Positions 14,592-22,484 of a stretch of DNA of 25,200 bases are shown here, in pieces. Source of the DNA: WHSV01 sp050694055 (lineage in GTDB: Bacteria; Actinomycetota; CADDZG01; WHSQ01); NCBI GenBank assembly GCA_050694055.1, contig JBOGWX010000014.1, positions 1-25,200 of the forward strand, in the 5' to 3' direction. Within the stretch, counting starts at the first letter, position 1; the number at the start of each line of letters is the position of its first letter. Made by a program: the position numbers and the translations under genes. Below the pieces are notes generated by a model, which did no database searches, was not told where the DNA came from, and was given only the letters and a program-made list of their open reading frames with translations.

Positions 14592-14878
14592 CGATCGGCG
14601 CGATCGTCCGCAAGCTCAGCGAGGATCTCTTCCAGAGGGGCCACGGGCGTGGTTGTCGGAGGGGCCCCCGGTGGCAGGATTGAGGGAGTCAGAACCCCTT
14701 TGCGCACGGCATCCGCGAGGGCCGCATCCGGGACTGCGCGGCCGCGGGTCTCACGAGGAGGGGTCAGCTCGGCCACGATGCGGTCGCGATCCGAGATCAG
14801 TACGACCTCTCCCCCCGCCGCCATCCGAACGTATTCACTGAGCTTGTTCTTGAGGGTCTTGAGTCCGACGATACGCAC
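14588..14878 (-). CDS. Phd/YefM-family antitoxin
   Basis: A 96-residue antitoxin. The N-terminus 'VGLKTLKNKLSEYVRMAAGGE' (in two parts) followed by 'VVLISDRDRIVAEL' is the Phd/YefM fold, which binds operator DNA as a dimer. The Pro-rich, acidic C-terminus (60-96) would wrap around the PIN toxin. The start is GTG 14878, with no Shine-Dalgarno sequence. A promoter with a -10 box 7 nt upstream suggests a leaderless mRNA that begins at the GTG. A perfect 11+2+11 palindrome between the -35 and -10 boxes is the likely autoregulatory operator. Confidence 0.88.
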   Translation of the reverse strand: MRIVGLKTLKNKLSEYVRMAAGGEVVLISDRDRIVAELTPPRETRGRAVPDAALADAVRKGVLTPSILPPGAPPTTTPVAPLEEILAELADDRADR

Positions 14879-14885
14879 AAGTTAG

Positions 14886-14914
14886 AAGGTAGCTTCTGGA
14901 AGCTACCTTGTCCA
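14886..14914 (-). promoter_or_regulatory. Promoter and palindromic operator of the Phd/PIN module
   Basis: On the minus strand, TGGACA (14914-14909) and TACCTT (14891-14886) are spaced by 17 nt, a good -35/-10 pair. The -10 ends 7 nt before the GTG at 14878, as expected for a leaderless transcript. A perfect inverted repeat (AAGGTAGCTTC / GAAGCTACCTT, 2-nt spacer, 14886-14909) fills the spacer and -10. Repressor binding there would block polymerase. Confidence 0.7.
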
Positions 14915-15043
14915 TCGTCGCGCTGTCTCGCAGGAACCGGTACCCGCGTGCGGCCGAGCCCGGCCCCTTCTTTCTCTTCGTGGGGGACATCATGCGTCAA
15001 CAAGCGAGTCGGGGATGCGATCCAGACGACGCTCGAGGGAGGA

Positions 15044-15772
15044 TCAGTCGATCAGGCCCTGCTGGGGCGCCAGGTGGAGCACGACGAAGGGGCGTCCGAG
15101 CAGGTTGCGCGACACGTTTCTGACCGGAACGCCCCCCGGCGTCACGCCCTTGTGGATTCCCAGGTGCACGTGTCCGTGCAGCGCGAGGTCGGCTCCCGGC
15201 CGGTCGATGGCCTCGGCCAGCAGATGGCTGCCGAGCCAGGGCCAGAGTTGCGGGGGGTCGTTGGCGATCGTCGTCTCGACGGGGGAGTAGTGCAGCAGCG
15301 CGATGCGCAGATCCCCGTCGAGCGCGGCCAGCGCCCACTCGAGGCCGAGCGCCAGTTGCTGCGTGCGCCCGATGAAGGCTCGGGTCTCAGGCTCGCCGGC
15401 CGCGTGCCAACAAGGGGGCCAGCCGCCACCGAAGCCCTTGGAGCCGGCGACGCCGATGCGGTGGCCGTTGACGTCGACGGTCACGCCGCTGCCCTCGAGG
15501 ATCGTCACCCCCGCGGCGGACACGATGCGAGCGATCTCGTCCTCTTGATCGAGGCTGTAGTCGTGGTTGCCGAGCACCGCCACGACCGGCACGGGCAGGT
15601 CCTCGAGCTCACGGGCGAGCGCCCGGGCCTGCTCCGGCCGGCCGTCGTGGGTCAGGTCGCCCGCGATGAGCAGCAGGTCGGCCACCTCGTCGAGCGCGAC
15701 GAGCTGGGGGCGCAGCAACCCGGCCGAGCCGGTCTCGAAGTGCAGGTCGCCCACCGCGGCTACTCGAATCAT
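15044..15772 (-). CDS. Calcineurin-like metallophosphoesterase
   Basis: A 242-residue cytoplasmic phosphoesterase with all superfamily metal motifs: D9-L10-H11 (GDLHF), GDLT (38-41), GNHD (68-71), H161 in LLHYSP, and GHVH (200-203). Unlike the phosphoesterase at 5317-5997, the first D-x-H motif is intact, so a normal di-metal site is expected. The substrate is unknown. It lies 54 nt downstream of the second importer's last permease on the same strand and may be co-transcribed, although a functional link is not obvious. The gap 14915-15043 downstream holds no gene that I can support. Confidence 0.88.
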   Translation of the reverse strand: MIRVAAVGDLHFETGSAGLLRPQLVALDEVADLLLIAGDLTHDGRPEQARALARELEDLPVPVVAVLGNHDYSLDQEDEIARIVSAAGVTILEGSGVTVDVNGHRIGVAGSKGFGGGWPPCWHAAGEPETRAFIGRTQQLALGLEWALAALDGDLRIALLHYSPVETTIANDPPQLWPWLGSHLLAEAIDRPGADLALHGHVHLGIHKGVTPGGVPVRNVSRNLLGRPFVVLHLAPQQGLID

Positions 15773-15826
15773 CGTGCCAACATAGCCTCACGAGCTTCTC
15801 GCTAGAGACTTAGCCGCGGCCCCGGT

Positions 15827-16684
15827 CTAGCCCTTGACGGCCCCCGCGGTGAGACCGGCGACGATCCGTCGCTGGAGGATCAGAGTCAAGATGATCATGG
15901 GGATCGTCACGATCACGCAGGCCGCGGTGATCGTGCCGATCGGTCTCTGGAACTCCACCGATCCGGTAAACGCCGCAATCGCAACCGGGACCGTTTGAGC
16001 GGCGAGATCGCGCGGGGCGAAGGTGCTCGCGAGCAGGAACTCGTTCCACGAGTAGACGAACACGATGATCGCCGCCGCGAAGACGCCGGGCGCCGCCAGT
16101 GGAAGCACGATCTTGTAGAACGCCTGGAAGGCCGTTGCTCCGTCGACGCGCGCGGCCTCCTCTAGGTCCTTCGGGATCGATGCATAGAACGTCGTGAGGA
16201 TGAAGATGGTCAGTGGAAGCGTAAAGGCGGTGTACGGGATGTAGAGCCCGGGATAGGTGTTGAGCAGGCCCAAGCTTCGCCACAGCTCGTACATCGGCGG
16301 CACCAGAGCCACCGACGGGAACAGCGCGACGGCCAGAATCGCCGACAGCACGAGCACCTTACCCTTGAGCGGCAGGCGCGCCAGCGCGTAGGAGGCCAGC
16401 GATCCCACCGTGATGCACACGATCGTGGTGGTTCCCGCGACGATTGCTGAGTTCCGCAGGTTGTAGCCGAATCCTTGGTCGAAAACGCTGATGTAGTTGT
16501 CGAACCCGAAGGGTCCCTGGCTCAGACTCGGGCTGTTCAGGGCGGCATCACCCAGCTTGAGGCTCGTGTCGATGAGCCACACGAAGGGGAACAAACACCA
16601 CAAGAGGATGAAGCCCAGCATCGCGTAACGTCCGATCTGGCGCGGAAGGGAAGTCTGAACGACAACTCCGTCGTTGGCCGGCAT
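15827..16684 (-). CDS. Sugar ABC importer permease, MalG/SugB type
   Basis: A 285-residue inner-membrane permease with about six hydrophobic helices. The EAA loop 'EEAARVDGATAFQAFYKIVL' lies at 175-194. The C-terminal 'RRIVAGLTAGAVKG' is the usual end of MalG-like subunits. It starts 2 nt after the stop codon of the MalF-type gene, with a GGAGGATGA site inside that gene's end, so the two are translated together. In arrangement and appearance the operon resembles the trehalose importer LpqY-SugA-SugB of mycobacteria, but substrate specificity cannot be read from the permease. Confidence 0.94.
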   Translation of the reverse strand: MPANDGVVVQTSLPRQIGRYAMLGFILLWCLFPFVWLIDTSLKLGDAALNSPSLSQGPFGFDNYISVFDQGFGYNLRNSAIVAGTTTIVCITVGSLASYALARLPLKGKVLVLSAILAVALFPSVALVPPMYELWRSLGLLNTYPGLYIPYTAFTLPLTIFILTTFYASIPKDLEEAARVDGATAFQAFYKIVLPLAAPGVFAAAIIVFVYSWNEFLLASTFAPRDLAAQTVPVAIAAFTGSVEFQRPIGTITAACVIVTIPMIILTLILQRRIVAGLTAGAVKG

Positions 16685-16686
16685 CT

Positions 16687-17601
16687 CTACTCATCCTCCA
16701 CATTGAGCACGAAGTCTCTGCCGAGCGCCCTCACGAAGAGAACTCCCACTATGAGCACCATGATGAACGTAAGCGTGGATAGAGCCGACCCGAACCCCGG
16801 ATTCGGAGTTTGGACGACGAAGCGTTGAACGAGGATGGATAACGACTCCGTCCCGAACGCGCCGTTGGTCATCACCTGAGGAAGGTCGAACACGCGCAGC
16901 GCGTCGACGGTACGGAAGAGAAGCGCCACAAGGATTGCGGGCTTCAGCAACGGTATCGTGATGAACCAGAACCGCTGCCATGTGCTGGCACCGTCGACGC
17001 GCGCACTCTCGTACATCTCGTCGGGAATGGTCTGCAGGCCCGCCAGCAGGAGCAGAGCGACGAACGGAGCGGTTTTCCAGACGTCGGCAAACACGATCGA
17101 GAACATCGCCCACCCCGACTGTCCGAGCCAGTTGAAGCGATCGAGCCCCAGCGAGTAGTTCACGAATCCGGGCGTCACGCTGAACATGAAGTACCAGAGT
17201 TGCGCCGCGATCACGGTGGGGATCACCCAGGGGACGAGGATCGCTGCTCTCGTGATACCTCGTCCCCGGAATACCTGGGCCATGATCAGCGCGAAACCCA
17301 GTCCAATGAGGAACTCGGCCCCCACCGAGGTAACCGTGAATATGGCGGTCGCCTGTACCGCGTCCCAGAAGCGTGGTGTTGTCAGGGCCTCCGTATAATT
17401 CTCGGCGCCTCCGAAGCCCTCCCTGAGCCGACCCTGATAGAGGTAGAGGCTGAGTATCACTGCGTAGACGATCGGGAACGCCGCAACTAAAGCCATCACG
17501 AGCACCGACGGCGACAAGAAGAAGCGCGCAAGCGCCGTATCGGAGAGCGATCGCTTGCTTCTAACCGTCGGTGCCCGCTCCGCAACAGTGGTAGCTGACA
17601 C
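16687..17601 (-). CDS. Sugar ABC importer permease, MalF/SugA type
   Basis: A 304-residue inner-membrane permease of ordinary CUT1 length with no insert, in contrast to the MalF-type protein of the first importer. Helices are visible near 27-52, 85-110, 116-141, 164-190, 218-232 and 270-292. The EAA loop is at 198-220 ('ESARVDGASTWQRFW'). The segment 'AAILVPWVIPTVIAAQLW' is typical of SugA/ThuF-like permeases. The start is GTG 17601, 38 nt after the binding-protein stop. A small 11-bp palindrome (GACAC-G-GTGTC, 17597-17607) covers the start codon and might affect initiation. Its partner is the MalG-type permease 2 nt downstream. Confidence 0.94.
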   Translation of the reverse strand: MSATTVAERAPTVRSKRSLSDTALARFFLSPSVLVMALVAAFPIVYAVILSLYLYQGRLREGFGGAENYTEALTTPRFWDAVQATAIFTVTSVGAEFLIGLGFALIMAQVFRGRGITRAAILVPWVIPTVIAAQLWYFMFSVTPGFVNYSLGLDRFNWLGQSGWAMFSIVFADVWKTAPFVALLLLAGLQTIPDEMYESARVDGASTWQRFWFITIPLLKPAILVALLFRTVDALRVFDLPQVMTNGAFGTESLSILVQRFVVQTPNPGFGSALSTLTFIMVLIVGVLFVRALGRDFVLNVEDE

Positions 17602-17639
17602 GGTGTCTACGCCTTTCTAGAGGGGTCGTTGACCGGCGG

Positions 17640-18917
17640 TCATTGAATGCTCTCCTCGAGGAACGCTCCGACCGCCTCCACGGCCTCCTGAGGATCCTTC
17701 TCTCCGTTGTAGGCAGGGAAGATCTCCTGCTGAATCGTCACGCTGATGTCGTTCCATGTCGGTGCGGGCGGACGAGGCTTCGCCTCCGGAAGCACTTCTC
17801 CCAGAAGCGCCATCACGGGGTCGTCCTGCAACTGCTCGTAGACCGACGCCCTCGTCGGCGGCAGCGACGATTCCCCGAGAAGAGTCTGGACCTCTTCGTT
17901 GGTCGAAGCCCACACCACGAATTCCTTGGCGGCATCCGGGTTGTCGCTGAACGCGCTCACTGCGTTGTTGAAGCCACCGAGGGCGGAGATGGTTCCTTCT
18001 CCGGTGAAGGTCGGAAGCGGTGCGATGTCGAACTTGCCTGCGATCTTGCTCTCGGCCTTGTCACTGGCGAGACCGTAGACGTAGGGCCAGTTACGCATGA
18101 ACACCGCGTTACCGGACTGGAACTCGTTACGAGCCTCCTCCTCGAGGAAGGTGTTGAAACCCGAGGCATAGAAGCCGTTCTCGCTCGACTCACTCATGAA
18201 CTCCACGGCCTGTAGCGCGATGTCGTTGTCCCATAGGACCTCCGACGCGTCCTCGTTGAACATCTCGCCACCGGCGCCCCAGTAGTACTCGAGGAAGTTG
18301 ACGACCATGCCCTCGTACTGCGCGCCCTGGCCTACGAACGGCGCGATGCCTTCCTGCTCACCGACCTCCATGCCGACCTGCACGACCTCGTCCCAGGTGG
18401 TCGGCGCCTCGTCGACCAAGTCGGTCCGGTAGTAGAGGAATCCGGCGTTGCTGTTGTAGGGCGCGGCCCACAGCTCACCCTCCCAGGTTGCCGACTCGAA
18501 CGCTCCCGGAATGGTCACCTCTTCGATTTCAGCTCGGACGTCTTCGAGGCTCTCGAGCCATCCGTTAACCGCGTACTCGCCGGTCCAGATGACGTCCATG
18601 CCGAGGACGTCGAAACCGGTTCCCTGGGCGTTCAGCTCCAGACTCTGCTGTTGCCGCTGTTCGCCTGCATCATCCGGCAGTCGTTCGATGGTAATTGGGT
18701 TGTCGGGGTTCTCCTCGTTCCAGAGTTCGGCAACCTCGCGGTGCACTCCGCCGGGAGCGGCCTCGGAACCGCCGATCGCCCAGGACAGTTCACCGCCGCC
18801 GTCACCCCCCTCACCTCCGTCTGGTGTGCTGCCGGCGCAGCCCGCGGCCACGAGGAATGCCGCGACGAGGATCGTTGCGAAGAGAAATCGCTGCCGAGCT
18901 CCAATTCGGAGTCTCAT
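17640..18917 (-). CDS. Sugar ABC importer, substrate-binding lipoprotein (LpqY-like)
   Basis: A 425-residue lipoprotein with a signal peptide ending in the lipobox AAGC (lipidated Cys 27). A short Gly/Glu linker follows, then a two-lobed family-1 binding protein. Diagnostic stretches are 'GTGFDVLGMDVIWTGEYAVN', 'GELWAAPYNSNAGFLYYRTD', 'WDEVVQVG' and 'GNAVFMRNWPYVYGLA'. These resemble the trehalose/maltose-binding LpqY and ThuE group, so trehalose or another alpha-linked disaccharide is the best guess for substrate. ATG 18917 has a GGGGGGC ribosome site close upstream. It is first in the importer operon and probably has its own promoter in the 127-nt gap behind the FAD oxidoreductase gene. Confidence 0.93.
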   Translation of the reverse strand: MRLRIGARQRFLFATILVAAFLVAAGCAGSTPDGGEGGDGGGELSWAIGGSEAAPGGVHREVAELWNEENPDNPITIERLPDDAGEQRQQQSLELNAQGTGFDVLGMDVIWTGEYAVNGWLESLEDVRAEIEEVTIPGAFESATWEGELWAAPYNSNAGFLYYRTDLVDEAPTTWDEVVQVGMEVGEQEGIAPFVGQGAQYEGMVVNFLEYYWGAGGEMFNEDASEVLWDNDIALQAVEFMSESSENGFYASGFNTFLEEEARNEFQSGNAVFMRNWPYVYGLASDKAESKIAGKFDIAPLPTFTGEGTISALGGFNNAVSAFSDNPDAAKEFVVWASTNEEVQTLLGESSLPPTRASVYEQLQDDPVMALLGEVLPEAKPRPPAPTWNDISVTIQQEIFPAYNGEKDPQEAVEAVGAFLEESIQ

Positions 18918-18981
18918 ATGCCCCCCAGTCCAGTTTTGGACGGGTGCTTTGGTCGATCACCCATCCTGACCTCCAACAGCA

Positions 18982-19010
18982 TGAGTCATCATACTCACCT
19001 CGCGCAGTTT
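18982..19010 (-). promoter_or_regulatory. Candidate promoter/operator of the second sugar importer
   Basis: On the minus strand a TATGAT hexamer (18993-18988, 5/6 match to the -10 consensus) sits inside a small palindrome (TGAGT-6 nt-ACTCA, 18982-18997). Just upstream is AAACTGCGCGA (19010-19000), the 11-mer also found ahead of the first importer's binding-protein gene. No good -35 box is seen at the right distance, so an activator may be needed. Confidence 0.35.
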
Positions 19011-19011
19011 G

Positions 19012-19036
19012 CCCCCACTGCGATAGTAGAGGGGGG
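19012..19036 (-). terminator. Possible terminator of the FAD oxidoreductase gene
   Basis: CCCCC (19012-19016) pairs with the G-run at 19031-19036, with an inner ACT / AGT pairing and a 3-nt bulge. It begins 9 nt after the oxidoreductase stop codon on the minus strand. There is no T-tract. It would partly insulate the importer operon. Confidence 0.3.
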
Positions 19037-19044
19037 TACCGAGA

Positions 19045-20679
19045 TCAGCCCTGCGGCTCCAGGTCGGCCGGCCAGCGGCTCTGGATGCCCTCCGCGGCGA
19101 GGACCCCGGCAAACTCCTGGAAGCTCTTTGCATCTGCGCCCAGCGCATGGGGCTCGAGGTTGGTTTCGAGGCAATGCGCTGCGATCAGCCCCGCGACCTC
19201 GCCGACGTTCCACTCAACCGGATGCAGCCGGTAGCAACCATTCGTGATGTGAGTGGTGCCGATGTTCTTGGCCGCGGGCAGCACATTGCGCATGCGAACG
19301 GGCAGGAGGGCCCCGAGCGGTAGCTCGAAGGGGCAGGAGGCGACGTCGATATAGCTGTCACCCGACGTCGATGGGTGGAGGTCGATCCGGTAGCTACCCA
19401 CGCCGACCGAATCCTCGTAGTTCGCCGCGCCGTGCGGCCCGCGCACCTCGGCTGCGAGCTCCTGTTCGACGATCGTGTGCCGGGCCCGAATGCGGCGGGA
19501 CTCACGAATGTAGGGAGTAATGGCGAGTCCATCGGGTGAGCCGGTGACGTCCGGTCTGAGTCTCAGGCCCGGATATCCGGTGCCGCCGTCGGGCCGCGGC
19601 GCTTCGGTCTGCATCCAGTACAGGAAGCTGAGGCTGAGCTCGCGCGCGCCCGCGACGTGTGAGCGTGCGACCTCGTCATCGACCTCGAACAGCGGACCCA
19701 ACCAGTAATCGATCATCGGCCAGTTGACCAGCGTGATGTCACTCGCCATGAACCCAGCGACGAAGTTGCGACGCGCGGCGATCCGGCGGAACAGCCACAG
19801 GTCGAGGTCACCGCCCCGCTGGTAGGGAACCGTGGCGTCGTGGTCGAAGAAGGGATCCGGCCGTGGGTTGGGCGTGAGGAACCGTTCGACGGGCTCCAGG
19901 GTTCGAGGGTCGGGGGCGATCCAGGACAGCAGCGGCGCGGGCCAGCCCTCGGGGCGGTGGTCGCGCCAGAAGCCGTAGCGTTCGGGACGGTCGATCGTAT
20001 GGTCCTCACCCTCGAGGTGCTCCAGCGCGAAGCAGACGCTGCAGGCCTGCATGTTGAGTGGATCCGCAACCTCGGGCGCGTGGGGCTCTCCGGTGTCGGC
20101 TCTCGACTCGGCCCCCGTGACGTACTCGGTTCCGGTGAGGGGCAGCAGTTCTCCGGTTTCGGTCGCGTCCAGCACGAAGGCGGGCGAGACGATCAGGTCG
20201 TCGCCGTGTACGAGGTTTCGAAGCGTGACGCCGTCAACCCGGTCACCGCCGCTCTCCGCCGAGACGGGCCGGTGTTCGTGCAGGACCTGGAGACGCCCCG
20301 ACGCGCGCAGCGGAGCGAGCAGGGAGTCGATCGACGCAAGTGCGACCCGCGGTTCGTGCGCCAGCGCGCTGACATAGGCGGCACCGGGGTTGAGGTGAGG
20401 ACTCTCTTGGGCTTCGTCCGTGAGCGGGAAGTGTTTTCTGTAGTGCGAGCGGATCGTTTCTCGGAGCCGGCGGTAGGTGCGGGTACAGCCCGTCTGTTCG
20501 ATCCAGGGATGCTCATCGGGCGGAACCGCCTGCGCGGTCAGTTGCCCGCCGAGCCAGCGCGTCTCCTCGGTCAGCATCACCGAGTGGCCCGACCGGGCGG
20601 CCGCCACGGCGGCCGCGACGCCACCGACACCTCCGCCGACAACCAGCACGTCGACCCGGCGCTCTCGAGAATTGGTCAT
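19045..20679 (-). CDS. FAD-dependent oxidoreductase (FAD_oxidored family)
   Basis: A 544-residue protein with an N-terminal dinucleotide-binding fold: beta strand VDVLVVGGGVGG (9-20; GxGxxG at 15-20), then the helix and an acidic strand end (TEET), followed by 'WLGGQLTAQ'. The long middle region and the C-terminal FAD-contact segment ('NVLPAAKNIGTTHITNG') match the group often labelled FAD-dependent oxidoreductase or, loosely, xanthan-lyase-associated. There is no signal peptide, so it should be cytoplasmic. It lies upstream of the second sugar importer on the same strand, which could mean it oxidises a sugar or sugar derivative; that is inference only. It is divergent from the M24 peptidase across 49 nt. 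ATG 20679 lacks a clear ribosome site. Confidence 0.85.
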   Translation of the reverse strand: MTNSRERRVDVLVVGGGVGGVAAAVAAARSGHSVMLTEETRWLGGQLTAQAVPPDEHPWIEQTGCTRTYRRLRETIRSHYRKHFPLTDEAQESPHLNPGAAYVSALAHEPRVALASIDSLLAPLRASGRLQVLHEHRPVSAESGGDRVDGVTLRNLVHGDDLIVSPAFVLDATETGELLPLTGTEYVTGAESRADTGEPHAPEVADPLNMQACSVCFALEHLEGEDHTIDRPERYGFWRDHRPEGWPAPLLSWIAPDPRTLEPVERFLTPNPRPDPFFDHDATVPYQRGGDLDLWLFRRIAARRNFVAGFMASDITLVNWPMIDYWLGPLFEVDDEVARSHVAGARELSLSFLYWMQTEAPRPDGGTGYPGLRLRPDVTGSPDGLAITPYIRESRRIRARHTIVEQELAAEVRGPHGAANYEDSVGVGSYRIDLHPSTSGDSYIDVASCPFELPLGALLPVRMRNVLPAAKNIGTTHITNGCYRLHPVEWNVGEVAGLIAAHCLETNLEPHALGADAKSFQEFAGVLAAEGIQSRWPADLEPQG

Positions 20680-20716
20680 CGCTGCCGAGACTACGCAACT
20701 CGATCCCGCCGGCCGT

Positions 20717-20722
20717 TAGGGT
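20717..20722 (+). promoter_or_regulatory. Possible -10 element for leaderless M24 peptidase mRNA
   Basis: TAGGGT (TAnnnT) ends 6 nt before ATG 20729, and no Shine-Dalgarno sequence precedes the start. This spacing fits a transcript starting at the ATG. No strong -35 box is visible. Confidence 0.35.
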
Positions 20723-20728
20723 CGCCCC

Positions 20729-21832
20729 ATGACGGCCACGACGGAGCCGGCGACGCATAGGGACCGGCTCGAGCGGTTGTGTCTGGCGCTGGACGCCGCC
20801 GGCGTCGAGGCGCTGTGGGTCGAGCCGTCGGTGAGCCTCAGCTATCTCACGGGACTGGATCCCGTCAGCGTCGAGCGGCTCTTCGGCCTGATCGTGCGCC
20901 CGGACGACGACCTGCGACTGGTCGTCCCGGAGCTCCTCGCGGAGGAGTCGAAGGAGCTGCCGGGAGAGGCCGAGCTCTTCGTGTGGGACGACGCGCGCGG
21001 CCCCCACCAGGCGACTGCGGCCGCGCTCGACGGAATCGACCGGCTGGTCATCCAGGGCTCGCTCCCGAGCTGGAGCTGGGCCCTGCTGCGCGCGGCGCGA
21101 CCGGGTATCGAGGTCGACATCGACGACGAGCTGCTCGGACGACTCAGGGAGCTGAAGGACGCCACCGAGGTCGATGCGTTGCGTCGCTCCGGCGCGGTCA
21201 CCGACGAGATCGTCGCATGGGTCGGCACGCTGGAGCTCGGGGGTCTCACCGAGGCGCAGCTCGCAGGGCGAATCCAGGCCCGCTATCTCGAGCTGGGCCA
21301 CCGGCCGTCACCCCACGGCCTGATCGCCTCCGGCGCCAACGCCGCCATGCCGCACTACGTCGCCGGGGCCGATCCCATTGCTACCGAGGCGCTGCTGCTC
21401 ATGGACATCGGCTGCGCGGTCGAGGGCTACTGGTCCGACATCACTCGCATCTATTTCCCCCGGCCGCTCGAGGGCGAGCTCGCAAGCTGCTACGAGATCG
21501 TCTGCGCCGCCTACGACGCCGCCTTCGCCGCCGCCCGCCCCGGGGTCGCCTGCAAGGAGGTCGACGCCGCCGCCCGCACGGTCATCGCCGACGCCGGCTA
21601 CGGGGATCACTTCATTCACCGGACGGGCCACGGACTGGGGCTGGAGGTCCACGAGCCGCCATGGATCACGGGAACGAACGAGCGGCCGCTCGAGGTCGGC
21701 CACGTATTCTCGATCGAGCCGGGCATCTACCTGCCGGGCCGCTTCGGAGTCCGCTACGAGAACATCGTGCACCTCGGCGAGAACGGTCCCGAGTCGATGA
21801 ACCACAGCGCCCGGGAGCACTTCTTCGGTTAG
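20729..21832 (+). CDS. M24 family metallopeptidase (Xaa-Pro aminopeptidase / prolidase-like)
   Basis: A 367-residue cytoplasmic protein with the creatinase/prolidase N-terminal domain (about 10-145) and the pita-bread catalytic domain (about 150-367). All five metal ligands are present: D226 (LLMDIGC), D237 (YWSDITR), H301 (RTGHGLG), E330 (FSIEPGIY) and E344 (VRYENIV). It should therefore be an active di-metal peptidase that removes N-terminal residues preceding proline, or splits Xaa-Pro dipeptides. That would fit final breakdown of peptides made by secreted proteases such as the M36 enzyme, although the two genes are far apart. It is divergent from the FAD oxidoreductase and convergent with the PIN toxin 9 nt beyond its stop. 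The start ATG 20729 gives the expected N-terminus. Confidence 0.93.
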   Translation: MTATTEPATHRDRLERLCLALDAAGVEALWVEPSVSLSYLTGLDPVSVERLFGLIVRPDDDLRLVVPELLAEESKELPGEAELFVWDDARGPHQATAAALDGIDRLVIQGSLPSWSWALLRAARPGIEVDIDDELLGRLRELKDATEVDALRRSGAVTDEIVAWVGTLELGGLTEAQLAGRIQARYLELGHRPSPHGLIASGANAAMPHYVAGADPIATEALLLMDIGCAVEGYWSDITRIYFPRPLEGELASCYEIVCAAYDAAFAAARPGVACKEVDAAARTVIADAGYGDHFIHRTGHGLGLEVHEPPWITGTNERPLEVGHVFSIEPGIYLPGRFGVRYENIVHLGENGPESMNHSAREHFFG

Positions 21833-21841
21833 GCGATGCCT

Positions 21842-22267
21842 TTAGCTCAGAATCTCGAGATCGACGTCGAGCTTGCGATAGGTGTCCATGGCGCGCCGGT
21901 CACGGGTGGCAAGGTGAAGCCGGTGTTGAAGGGCCGCGGCGCCGACGAGGGCATCGTAGACGGCACCGCCCGCGATTCCCAGGACCGACAGCCGCACGAG
22001 AAGCTTCGCAGCGGCATCTGCGTCCAGGAACCGCGAGTCGGAGAAGTTGTTCGCCAGCAGTTGGCCCACGGCGCGCGGCGTACGGCGCAGGGGCGTCGGC
22101 AACCGCGTCAGCACTGAGAATGTCTCGAATGCGGCCTGGCCGGCCAGTCCCAGGCGTCTGTCCCCAAGCGCCTCTGAGACGGCGTCATGGTGCTCATGGT
22201 CGGAGACGACCAGGGCAACGGCCACGCTGGTGTCGACGAGCAGTTCGGGCTCAGCGCTGGTCGGCAT
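21842..22267 (-). CDS. PIN-domain toxin (VapC family)
   Basis: A 141-residue PIN protein with acidic residues D12 ('LLVDTSVAVAL'), E48 ('AAFETFSVL'), D105 ('AVYDALVGA') and D123 ('ATRDRRAMDTY'), a complete VapC active site. The start at ATG 22267 places the first beta strand close to the N-terminus; ATG 22291, eight codons earlier, is possible, and neither has a clear ribosome site. The gene overlaps the end of the AbrB antitoxin reading frame by 17 nt (41 nt with the longer start), typical of coupled antitoxin-toxin pairs. The antitoxin is unusual in being fused to a nucleotidyltransferase. The RNA target is unknown. Confidence 0.88.
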   Translation of the reverse strand: MPTSAEPELLVDTSVAVALVVSDHEHHDAVSEALGDRRLGLAGQAAFETFSVLTRLPTPLRRTPRAVGQLLANNFSDSRFLDADAAAKLLVRLSVLGIAGGAVYDALVGAAALQHRLHLATRDRRAMDTYRKLDVDLEILS

Positions 22268-22484
22268 CGCGTAGCGCCCGGACGAGATCATCGTCGATCG
22301 GGGCTCCGGCCGGAGGGATCACCAGACGGCCGTTGACCTCTACCACCTCGTCCTGTGCCAGGGGTTCGATCCTCACCCCGCTGCCGTCCGGTATGAGTTC
22401 AACTTGGCCGGGCCGTAGCCCGATCTGGTCTCGCAGCGGCTTGGGTATCACCACTCGGCCTGCCTTATCGATGGTTCCCTTCAT
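22251..22484 (-). CDS. AbrB/MazE-type antitoxin, alternative product from an internal start
   Basis: The 77-residue C-terminal segment of the fusion has its own ATG at 22484 and is exactly the size of a normal AbrB-type VapB antitoxin. Just upstream, an imperfect palindrome and a TACAGT hexamer 6 nt before the ATG look like an antitoxin operator and leaderless promoter. If used, the cell would make both the fusion and a free antitoxin. It is listed separately because the toxin needs an antitoxin partner in either form. Confidence 0.45.
   Translation of the reverse strand: MKGTIDKAGRVVIPKPLRDQIGLRPGQVELIPDGSGVRIEPLAQDEVVEVNGRLVIPPAGAPIDDDLVRALRDADQR

Noticed and set aside
14797..15003. A 68-codon minus-strand frame upstream of the Phd antitoxin
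   Set aside because: It overlaps the antitoxin and its promoter in another frame, and its composition shows no family or ribosome site.
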